In this document: in pieces, positions 29,309-34,609 of the stretch
How the letters are laid out: each line of letters starts with the position of its first letter
How positions within the stretch are numbered: position 1 is the first letter of the stretch
The notes under the pieces: model-generated
Databases searched by the model: none
What the model was told of the DNA's origin: nothing
Seen by the model: the letters and a program-made list of their open reading frames with translations, nothing else
Made by a program: the position numbers and the translations under genes
Virus record (IMG/VR): IMGVR_UViG_3300044611_001491
Location: 1-34,668 of that record
Strand: one strand, 5' to 3'
DNA length: 34,668 bases
DNA from: a virus

Positions 29309-29337
29309 AGAGGCCCTAACGTGCCTCTATTTCTTGG
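29309..29337 (+). promoter_or_regulatory. Hairpin + TTTCTTGG box
   Basis: AGAGGC/GCCTCT (29309-29314/29323-29328), then box TTTCTTGG (29330-29337). Confidence 0.7.
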
Positions 29338-29583
29338 ACAAGAGATCTCACAGCAGGTAATACCTCTCAGTAGGAGGAAAACAAACAACCTATGGTGAGT
29401 GAGCAGAGGTTTGAGGCTGTGGCCAAGACAACCAATGTAACCAGAAAATATCCCTTGTCCAAACAACTTAGGAGTTAACAAAAAACAAAGTTCCTAACAC
29501 CACAAATAAGACACTAACAGAAGCTAATGTAACATGTAAAGATGACATAGCTGGAGAGAGCATAGACCTTAATTGGTTATGCT
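29336..29583 (+). ncRNA. Possible RNA C (about 245 nt) with paired ends
   Basis: The predicted 5' end TTGGACAAG (29334-29342) is perfectly complementary to CTTGTCCAA (29454-29462), a nine-pair closing stem. The unit ends in AGCATA(g)ACC/GGTTATGCT (29559-29583) plus a T-rich tail. The inside is AT-rich with fewer helices than the other candidates. A 28-codon frame at 29392 has AGGAGG 13 bases upstream, so this could instead be a short mRNA. Confidence 0.4.
29392..29478 (+). CDS. Doubtful peptide gene (28 aa)
   Basis: MVSEQRFEAVAKTTNVTRKY and eight further residues. AGGAGG is present but 13 bases from the ATG, longer than usual. The peptide is basic and soluble, with no recognised motif. It competes with the reading of this stretch as a non-coding RNA. 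Confidence 0.3.
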   Translation: MVSEQRFEAVAKTTNVTRKYPLSKQLRS

Positions 29584-29658
29584 TTCTTTATTGAATAGAT
29601 ATAAGTATATAGAAATATATAGATAAATATATAATTATGTTGGAGGGACCAGGTCTAC
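29559..29658 (+). promoter_or_regulatory. Hairpin + TTTATTGA box + AT-rich region with conserved TTGGAGG element
   Basis: Hairpin 29559-29583, box TTTATTGA (29587-29594), then an AT-rich run ending in ATGTTGGAGGGACCAGGT (29637-29654), which matches 17467-17484 with one change. GAGGGACCAGGTCTAC recurs at 29717-29732. Two places with the same AT-rich plus element layout suggest a second promoter or regulator-binding type. Confidence 0.5.
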
Positions 29659-29819
29659 CACTGTCCGTACTACTTCTATCTCTTTCTAACTATCTATCTA
29701 CTTATTCCCACTTCTCTGAGGGACCAGGTCTACTACTTATTTCCTACCTTTTTCCTGCTTCCTTCCTAACAGTCTACCACTATTTATCTTCTCTTTTACA
29801 ACTCTACATAAGGAGATCA

Positions 29820-30056
29820 ATGTCTGCATTCGATGAAGGCTTAGAGGCCTTCAATAACAACCAAAACATAAATACTAATCCATATTCAAGTGACACTCAG
29901 GAATGTGCTGATTGGTTTCTTGGTTGGTGGTATATACCTCTTAGACATAGAGATTTTGATACTGATTATCTTGAGTATTTAGATAGTATTCCTGATTATA
30001 ATGATGAGCTTTTGGATACTGATCCATTTGAGTTTTTACCAGTTAAGAAGAGTTAG
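29820..30056 (+). CDS. Unknown acidic aromatic protein (78 aa)
   Basis: MSAFDEGLEAFNNNQNI..., then WFLGWWYIPLRHRDFDTDYL and an acidic tail. AAGGAG seven bases upstream fixes the start. The frame is open back to an ATG at 29637, which would add a hydrophobic 61-residue extension, but that ATG lacks a ribosome-binding site. AT-rich codons set it apart from the 19-28 kb genes. Function unknown. Confidence 0.7.
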   Translation: MSAFDEGLEAFNNNQNINTNPYSSDTQECADWFLGWWYIPLRHRDFDTDYLEYLDSIPDYNDELLDTDPFEFLPVKKS

Positions 30057-30080
30057 TGTTGCCGCGGGAATCAACATCAT

Positions 30081-30108
30081 AAGCCCATGACTGGGCTTTA
30101 ATTATTGA
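30081..30108 (+). promoter_or_regulatory. UGAC-loop hairpin + ATTATTGA box
   Basis: AAGCCCA-TGAC-TGGGCTT (30081-30098), then box ATTATTGA (30101-30108). It heads a run of five genes (30133-31607) without internal hairpins. Confidence 0.75.
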
Positions 30109-30132
30109 ACTCAACTCGACAGGAGCACAACC

Positions 30133-30366
30133 ATGCTTACATGTTACATCCATGTCTGTAACCAGTGTGAAGAACCAAACTGTGAAACTCATAAAAACTT
30201 CCATCTTGTTGGTGTGAAAGTTTCAGAATGTCCTCCTAAGGCAATGACTGAAGACGAAGTTCTGATGGGTCTTGGGTACACCAGAGAGGAGGTTCTCAAA
30301 GATCTCAAGACAGAAGAGATGCTTCAGGGATGGATCGAGAGCCTGTCCTTCAATCCCCAGGAGTAA
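30133..30366 (+). CDS. Unknown protein with N-terminal Cys/His cluster (77 aa)
   Basis: MLTCYIHVCNQCEEPNCETH holds four Cys and two His in the first 20 residues, a likely metal site. The rest (MTEDEVLMGLGYTREEVLKD) is helical. CAGGAG precedes the start. First gene of a five-gene run; the next gene begins two bases after its stop. Function unknown. Confidence 0.7.
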   Translation: MLTCYIHVCNQCEEPNCETHKNFHLVGVKVSECPPKAMTEDEVLMGLGYTREEVLKDLKTEEMLQGWIESLSFNPQE

Positions 30367-30368
30367 TC

Positions 30369-30731
30369 ATGCATAAAGACGAATCTGATACTCATAGCTT
30401 CATCTCAACAACACAGATTGGTCTGGATATAGCGTTCAAACTCTACGGGAAGAGAGCTATCTACACGAACACTAGTGGAGTGGAGATGGCCTATATCCCA
30501 ACAAAGGACGTAGACACTTTCCGCGAACTTGTAAAAGAACAGACGCCAACAACTAAATTCCCTGAACTTGAGAAATTAGTCAAGTTCAAAACTAAGTGGC
30601 ACTCACATCTATTCGAGGGACATTACCTGTACATCTTCAATGGAAATCATGAAGAAGTATTGCGTTTTAAACCTTGTGGCTGTTCAATACTTTTTCCACC
30701 GGAAGACATTCTCTACTGGTATTACCCTTAG
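30369..30731 (+). CDS. Unknown protein sharing a domain with the 32086 gene (120 aa)
   Basis: Residues about 14-60 (TQIGLDIAFKLYGKRAIYTN, then IPTKDVDTFRELVKEQ) align with nearly the whole 57-residue product at 32086 (GSVGLVVALKFYGADCVVSA, VPTEDVACFCELVREE). The C-terminal half is specific to this protein and ends in aromatic residues. AGGAG overlaps the end of the preceding gene, seven bases before the ATG. Function unknown. Confidence 0.7.
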   Translation: MHKDESDTHSFISTTQIGLDIAFKLYGKRAIYTNTSGVEMAYIPTKDVDTFRELVKEQTPTTKFPELEKLVKFKTKWHSHLFEGHYLYIFNGNHEEVLRFKPCGCSILFPPEDILYWYYP

Positions 30732-30739
30732 GAGTAGTT

Positions 30740-30883
30740 ATGCGAGTACGAATCAAGTGGAAGTACAACGACAAGGGTGTCTGGTACTACGGAGAGCTAA
30801 TTCCCTACGAAGCTGCTCTTGCGTGGGTCTCCGAACAGAACACTCAGCATCACAACATAACCCATGAGCTTAGCTTCTCATGA
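30740..30883 (+). CDS. Unknown small protein (47 aa)
   Basis: MRVRIKWKYNDKGVWYYGEL..., a beta-hairpin-like start followed by a helix (YEAALAWVSEQN). TAGGAG precedes the ATG and the stop overlaps the next start by four bases (ATGA). Function unknown. Confidence 0.65.
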   Translation: MRVRIKWKYNDKGVWYYGELIPYEAALAWVSEQNTQHHNITHELSFS

Positions 30884-31239
30884 AGGTCTGGTTGGATGAT
30901 GAACGTGATCCTGCTGATCCTCAAATCATTAAGGGGTTTGGTTCCTCTGCTGATTTGATCTGGGTGAAGACTGTTGAAGAAGCAATTAAGCTTCTGGAGA
31001 CAGGAGAAGTTACCTGGATCTCATTGGATAATTATCTCGGGTTTGGGCTTAGGGAGGGGTATGAGGTCGCCCGATGGCTTGAAGAACAGGCTGCTTTGGG
31101 CCAACTCAAACCTCTTCAAGTCTATGCACACACAATGAATCCAGTACGTGGTAGAGAGATGCGCATCTGCATCTTGAACATGAGAAGATACTGGAGGCAG
31201 CCCTTATACTTAGCATCAACTCTTTCGGAGGATGAATGA
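30880..31239 (+). CDS. cREC-like (cyclic-phosphate processing receiver) domain protein (119 aa)
   Basis: The sequence follows the cREC pattern: VWLDDERDP at the start (Asp6, Asp7), TVEEAIKLLETGEVTWISLD ending at Asp50, a Gly-x2-VARWL helix, then VYAHTMNPVRGREM with His84 and Asn87-Pro. cREC domains are receiver-like folds predicted to act on cyclic phosphate nucleotides or ADP-ribose derivatives. The usual SLDHDLG is SLDNYLG here: His and the second Asp are replaced by Asn and Tyr, so activity may be altered. The gene overlaps both neighbours by four bases, so it is translated with them. A defence-related role is inferred. Confidence 0.75.
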   Translation: MKVWLDDERDPADPQIIKGFGSSADLIWVKTVEEAIKLLETGEVTWISLDNYLGFGLREGYEVARWLEEQAALGQLKPLQVYAHTMNPVRGREMRICILNMRRYWRQPLYLASTLSEDE

Positions 31240-31607
31240 CAAAGCCTTTTGATACTCAGCGGTTCTTTGACCTTGGCGTAGCCCACATTCGGAAGCAAGG
31301 AAAGCCTGCTTTTAGTTCTGGCAACTGCCTCTACGCAACCAGTGATGGACTGCACTGTATTGCCTATCCAGGGCTTGTGGATTTGGGCATTGAACCTGCA
31401 GATCTCACTGAGGATAGATCAGCCATCCTCAATCTTGAGGACGCAGGAATCAAACTCACAGAAGAGGAAGCGCTTTTTGCTAATGACTTTCAAGCAAGTC
31501 ATGATATGTGGGCTTATATGGTACCTAATCACTCAATGTCAGAGCTAGAGGTGAAGCTGATGGCAATTGCTGAGAGGTATAGTCTCACCTACACGCCTCC
31601 GGTTTAA
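31236..31607 (+). CDS. Conserved-looking phage protein (123 aa)
   Basis: MTKPFDTQRFFDLGVAHIRK followed by NCLYATSDGLHCIAYPGLV. The pattern C-x-Y-x(5)-G-x2-C-A/I-x-G near residue 30, after an opening helix, recalls a common family of phage proteins of unknown function that usually begins with an IFDKV-type helix. No catalytic role is known to me. Overlaps the cREC gene by four bases and ends the five-gene run just before a ten-pair hairpin. Confidence 0.65.
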   Translation: MTKPFDTQRFFDLGVAHIRKQGKPAFSSGNCLYATSDGLHCIAYPGLVDLGIEPADLTEDRSAILNLEDAGIKLTEEEALFANDFQASHDMWAYMVPNHSMSELEVKLMAIAERYSLTYTPPV

Positions 31608-31608
31608 G

Positions 31609-31640
31609 ATTATGTGCCTTGACTGGCACATAATTATTGA
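31609..31640 (+). promoter_or_regulatory. Ten-pair hairpin + ATTATTGA box
   Basis: ATTATGTGCC/GGCACATAAT (31609-31618/31625-31634), loop TTGACT, merging into box ATTATTGA (31633-31640). It heads the next gene run (31662-33032). Confidence 0.75.
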
Positions 31641-31661
31641 ACTATAAAATCGGAGCATCTG

Positions 31662-31898
31662 ATGCTTGATCATACTGGTGGAGAACACAAGCTTTCTGTA
31701 GCAGACATTAAGAATATCGTGTTTGCTATGAAATCTCACATTTGGACTCTTCAGGAGACTCTCGAACTGTGGGGTGTAAATGATGAGCGAGCGAATGAAG
31801 CAATATCCTCCTTAAACAGAGGGCTCATTCTGCTTGGTCAGCCGGAGAACACAGCTGAGCTTCATAAACAATGGATTGACTGCCCGGAAGATTCATGA
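31662..31898 (+). CDS. Unknown helical protein (78 aa)
   Basis: MLDHTGGEHKLSVADIKNIV..., an all-helical-looking protein with a conserved-looking LWGVNDERANEAISSLNRGL segment. CGGAG precedes the ATG; its stop overlaps the next start (ATGA). Function unknown. Confidence 0.7.
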   Translation: MLDHTGGEHKLSVADIKNIVFAMKSHIWTLQETLELWGVNDERANEAISSLNRGLILLGQPENTAELHKQWIDCPEDS

Positions 31899-32071
31899 AT
31901 AGACTTCTCTACTTTGATGAGGTACTAGACAACTGGGTAGAGTTCACACCAACTGAAGAAGAACTGGAAACTCTTCAGTCTCACGACTGGAACAGAGTAG
32001 GTGACTATGAACATTGGCAAGGAACTATCCTTATCAATGGACAAGTCTTCACCGTTGGATGGCTCACTTAA
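31895..32071 (+). CDS. Unknown small acidic protein (58 aa)
   Basis: MNRLLYFDEVLDNWVEFTPT..., ending in a beta-hairpin-like GTILINGQVFTVGWLT. Its start overlaps the stop of the previous gene by four bases, indicating coupled translation. No family is recognised. Confidence 0.65.
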   Translation: MNRLLYFDEVLDNWVEFTPTEEELETLQSHDWNRVGDYEHWQGTILINGQVFTVGWLT

Positions 32072-32085
32072 CAATGAGGTAACAC

Positions 32086-32259
32086 ATGATCATTGAAGTT
32101 GGTAGTGTTGGATTGGTAGTGGCGCTCAAGTTCTACGGAGCTGATTGTGTTGTCTCAGCTGGCGATTGGGTTCGTCCGGCAATCATTAGCGTTCCTACAG
32201 AGGATGTTGCTTGCTTCTGTGAGCTTGTTCGCGAAGAACGTACTCGGCTTGGATCCTAA
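32086..32259 (+). CDS. Small protein, paralogue of the 30369 N-terminal domain (57 aa)
   Basis: MIIEVGSVGLVVALKFYGAD..., a single compact domain. Similar residues run in register with residues 14-60 of the 30369 product, so it is either a duplicated copy or the ancestral stand-alone form. GAGG lies upstream, and the next gene starts right after its stop (TAAATG). Function unknown. Confidence 0.7.
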   Translation: MIIEVGSVGLVVALKFYGADCVVSAGDWVRPAIISVPTEDVACFCELVREERTRLGS

Positions 32260-32553
32260 ATGAATAACCGAGTCATCTATCACCTTAGGATCCTCACTAC
32301 ACCGCAAATCCAGAAGCTCTCAGCTCATGGTTTCAAGGCCTATAGACGAAAGGCTATTGACATCAAGGACAATCTACACCCTGAGAGAGAAGATTTTGTG
32401 TATAGCGAGGAACACATTCAGAATATCCGAACCTTTGATTGGCTCTGTAATGAGCTAAACAGAGAAAAGGACAGACGAGAGGAGTACAACACTAATCTTG
32501 ACGCAACTATTTGCTTGAGCAATATGGAAAGATTACAACCAATTCCTCGATAG
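32260..32553 (+). CDS. Unknown basic protein (97 aa)
   Basis: MNNRVIYHLRILTTPQIQKL... is mixed in charge with many Arg, Glu and Asn. It begins directly after the preceding stop, so re-initiation is likely; no strong ribosome-binding site is visible. No motif is recognised. Confidence 0.65.
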   Translation: MNNRVIYHLRILTTPQIQKLSAHGFKAYRRKAIDIKDNLHPEREDFVYSEEHIQNIRTFDWLCNELNREKDRREEYNTNLDATICLSNMERLQPIPR

Positions 32554-32562
32554 GAAGTCAAT

Positions 32563-32904
32563 ATGAAACAAGGTCTTATTCTTCAGCGTTATGAAGCCTT
32601 CTTTGGCCTCAGGAAGATCGAACGTATCATCACCGTCAAGATCTACCCTGAGGGAAAGGGATTCTCCTCAATCCACATGGACAGCATCGGCTATCGCTGG
32701 GTGCCGTCTGACAGGATTGGCACTGACACAGTAGAGTACGAACAGATCTGGATCGACAGCTTCAGTGATCTTACTGAGCCCATGAAGGATTACTTGGTTG
32801 AGACAGACTGTTACGGCTTCTTTAAGGACATGGAAACCTTTCGTCGTTTCCTCAAGTGGGTGGTCCGTAGCGAGATTCTTGAGGAAGTTTGGTTGGAGGA
32901 GTAA
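32563..32904 (+). CDS. Unknown protein (113 aa)
   Basis: MKQGLILQRYEAFFGLRKIE..., beta-like in the first half (RIITVKIYPEGKGFSSIHMD) and helical at the end (ETFRRFLKWVVRSEILEEVW). GGAAG lies just upstream. Its last stop base is the first base of the next ATG. No family is recognised. Confidence 0.7.
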   Translation: MKQGLILQRYEAFFGLRKIERIITVKIYPEGKGFSSIHMDSIGYRWVPSDRIGTDTVEYEQIWIDSFSDLTEPMKDYLVETDCYGFFKDMETFRRFLKWVVRSEILEEVWLEE

Positions 32905-33032
32905 TGAAGCCACACATCCCTGACTCACAGCTCAAGGTAATCTTCCGGCCTGTTTGGTGGGAGGTGCTACTCGTTTGTGGTACTTCTTCTGTGCTCGCCT
33001 GGTGCTTCGGCCAGTTGATCTGGCACAACTAA
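32904..33032 (+). CDS. Single-pass membrane peptide (42 aa)
   Basis: MKPHIPDSQLKVIFRPVWWE, then a hydrophobic helix VLLVCGTSSVLAWCFGQLIW and a two-residue end. GGAGG precedes the start, which overlaps the previous stop (TAATG). The positive N-terminal side suggests the N-terminus stays in the cytoplasm. Function unknown. Confidence 0.65.
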   Translation: MKPHIPDSQLKVIFRPVWWEVLLVCGTSSVLAWCFGQLIWHN

Positions 33033-33039
33033 CCTGAGT

Positions 33040-33067
33040 GGGGCCTTGACAGGCCCCCTCTTCTTGG
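33040..33067 (+). promoter_or_regulatory. UGAC-loop hairpin + CTTCTTGG box
   Basis: GGGGCCT-TGAC-AGGCCCC (33040-33057), then box CTTCTTGG (33060-33067). It opens the 33.07-33.9 kb structured stretch. Confidence 0.75.
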
Positions 33068-33905
33068 CTCCCTCTCTTCATCAAAGATTTAACTTCGAGA
33101 ACTCATTTCGGCCCAGACGCCCACCGTTCTCGCTGGTGATAGACGGAGCTAGCAAGGCTGACCCCTTGCTTACCTAAGACAGAAAAAGAGGAAACCGAGT
33201 CTGCTAGCCAGAATGGCCAGACTCAACACCAACCACAAGTTGGAAAGGATTGTCTTCAATGGATGGCTTGTTCACTGACCTGTGATGACGTACAGGCAGT
33301 AACTTCTAAGCGCTGCTAAGAAGAGTTTGATCATCGCGCAAGGAAGGAAGGACGTTCCGAATCGTCAACTTCTCAACCATTGTCATCCTGACAAACCCTC
33401 GGCCTGAGGGATTTCTACGCAGTCAAGTACTTGCATATTGCAGGCAAGTGCTTGCATATTAAGAAAGAGGATTACAACTTGAAGCGGCGTCATACAAACG
33501 GTCTGGGGGGTGTCAGACCGTAAAGTGTTAGGGAGTCTCGGCTCAACGTCTTAGGGCAATGAGTATCTGGTGGGCAAACCGGATTTCGACTAGCTCCAAA
33601 TCATCCTATCTAACTAATTATACAAAAAATCTGTTTTTCATTTTGAGGCCAAGCCGGATGAGATGAGTTAATCACTTGTCTCATATGAAGGCGGGGAGAA
33701 GCTTTGTGTGCGGGGACAGCTCCATAGAGGTGGAGGCTTAGTGGAGCAATAATGCTCTGTAAGTGGGCAGCACAAACAAACACAGAATAGTAAAATCATT
33801 TCAAGAGCACGGGTAAATATCCCCTAACCCCTAGGGATTAGGCTCTTGAAATGACACGATTTAATATCCTCGTACTGTTCTGCTAAGATTCCTGGAAACA
33901 GGTAA
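33066..33905 (+). ncRNA. Candidate large structured phage RNA D (about 840 nt)
   Basis: No gene is visible between 33033 and 33957, and a cassette hairpin with box stands on each side. Helices: CGAGAAC/GTTCTCG (33096-33102/33126-33132), whose 3' arm lies inside CACC/GGTG (33122-33125/33135-33138), giving a possible pseudoknot; AGCAAGG/CCTTGCT (33151-33170); GAGTCTG...CAGACTC with inner GCC/GGC (33197-33224); CCAAC/GTTGG (33229-33243); CCTGT/ACAGG (33279-33296); CCCTC/GAGGG (33396-33410); ACGGTCTG/CAGACCGT (33498-33521); TCATTTCAAGAGC/GCTCTTGAAATGA (13 perfect pairs, 33796-33808/33842-33854); CCTG-GAAA-CAGG (33891-33902). An AT-rich unpaired part lies near 33600-33650. I cannot assign it to a known RNA class. 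Confidence 0.68.
33424..33460 (+). repeat. Two tandem copies of a 16-base sequence inside RNA D
   Basis: CAAGTRCTTGCATATT occurs at 33424-33439 and 33445-33460, period 21 bases, one difference (A/G). Each copy contains a palindromic core (CAAGTACTTG and GCAAGTGCTTGC), so each could form a short hairpin or bind a dimeric protein. Confidence 0.8.
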
Positions 33906-33908
33906 TGT

Positions 33909-33936
33909 AAGGGGCTTCGTGCCCCTTCTTTATTGA
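33909..33936 (+). promoter_or_regulatory. Terminator + TTTATTGA box
   Basis: AAGGGGC-TTCGT-GCCCCTT (33909-33927) followed by CTTT; box TTTATTGA 33929-33936. It closes RNA D and heads the 33958 gene. Confidence 0.8.
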
Positions 33937-33957
33937 ATAACTAACTTGGGAGGACTC

Positions 33958-34077
33958 TTGCCTGACAATAACGACACTCTATCACGTAGAATTGATGAGT
34001 TTATGGGTGAGATTGGTGAGGTAATGATGTGCCTCGCTAAGAAAATAGACAATATCACTGGTAAGGGGGATGGTTAG
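33958..34077 (+). CDS. Putative small protein (39 aa, TTG start)
   Basis: TTG start four bases after GGGAGG; reads MPDNNDTLSRRIDEFMGEIG and ends DNITGKGDG. The helix is amphipathic with heptad-like spacing (RRIDEFMGEIGEVMMCLAKKI is its core). Position right after a box supports it; the start codon is the only plausible one near the ribosome-binding site. Confidence 0.5.
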   Translation: MPDNNDTLSRRIDEFMGEIGEVMMCLAKKIDNITGKGDG

Positions 34078-34110
34078 GGCTGGAGCCGATCCATCAAGTA
34101 CGAGAAACAA

Positions 34111-34284
34111 ATGAATGAGGACGACAAACTCAATGTGATTGTTGAGTTAGCCATTAGGGATTCTGTTCCTGTAATTGTTGTCTCCAAAGTGTCTCGGAAC
34201 ATTGTCCGTACCTACTTTCACCTAGATACTAGACCCACACTTATTGCTGGGTTCATCTACAGCCGCTTCTTTGCTCCTGTTTGA
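34111..34284 (+). CDS. Unknown small protein (57 aa)
   Basis: MNEDDKLNVIVELAIRDSVP, then VIVVSKVSRNIVRTYFHLDT and a hydrophobic end. The ribosome-binding site is weak (CGAGAAACAA). The stop codon lies inside the 5' arm of the next cassette hairpin. No family is recognised. Confidence 0.5.
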   Translation: MNEDDKLNVIVELAIRDSVPVIVVSKVSRNIVRTYFHLDTRPTLIAGFIYSRFFAPV

Positions 34285-34352
34285 CGGCTTCACAGCCGTC
34301 CCCTTCTTGGACACATCTGAGAAGCCCCTCCACTGTTAGTTTTTCCGTCCAA
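34283..34352 (+). promoter_or_regulatory. UCAC-loop hairpin + CTTCTTGG box with paired 5' end
   Basis: GACGGCT-TCAC-AGCCGTC (34283-34300), then box CTTCTTGG (34303-34310). TTGGAC at the predicted start (34307-34312) pairs with GTCCAA (34347-34352), recalling the closing stem of RNA C. Confidence 0.7.
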
Positions 34353-34367
34353 ACCTGTTCTCCTCAT

Positions 34368-34556
34368 TTGAACTTGGGTAACTGCGGGTTAACTACTAAT
34401 AAGAAAGAACTTACTCGGAAGGAAGTGAAGCTTCGTGCGGTCCATCGCCCTGACTATGGGCATAAGCACTATTTCAATGTTGAGGACTTACATTCCCAGA
34501 TCCAGAGTGTGGGCTCCAAGGGTAAAGTAAGGCACACCAGAGACAGCGAAAACTAA
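34368..34556 (+). CDS. Doubtful gene (up to 62 aa)
   Basis: An open frame with a plausible basic product (KKELTRKEVKLRAVHRPDYG...). No ATG or good ribosome-binding site is present; TTG at 34368 or 34374 are possible starts. It fills the space between two cassette hairpins, which is the main support. Confidence 0.35.
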   Translation: MNLGNCGLTTNKKELTRKEVKLRAVHRPDYGHKHYFNVEDLHSQIQSVGSKGKVRHTRDSEN

Positions 34557-34581
34557 GAACATTAAATCATCAGGTTCCCAC

Positions 34582-34609
34582 GGGCTGCTTTTGCAGCCCT
34601 ATTTCTTGG
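34582..34609 (+). promoter_or_regulatory. Hairpin + TTTCTTGG box at right edge
   Basis: GGGCTGC-TTTT-GCAGCCC (34582-34599), then box TTTCTTGG (34602-34609). The next cassette begins here and leaves the window. Confidence 0.7.

Noticed and set aside
29637-29819. Upstream extension of the 78-residue protein by a hydrophobic 61-residue N-terminus
   Set aside because: The upstream ATG lacks a ribosome-binding site, whereas AAGGAG stands correctly before the ATG at 29820. A leader peptide cannot be fully excluded.
33597-33650. Replication origin in the AT-rich run near 33.6 kb
   Set aside because: The AT-rich stretch is short, with no iterons, DnaA-like boxes or replication gene nearby to support an origin.
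26489-34300. Calling every cassette hairpin an intrinsic terminator
   Set aside because: Many right-side hairpins lack a U-rich tail (for example 26619-26636 followed by TAGTTATTG). I describe them as hairpin plus box and leave termination open.
17539-34609. CRISPR array
   Set aside because: Repeated units are hairpin-box elements separated by genes of varying length, not regular repeats with uniform spacers.
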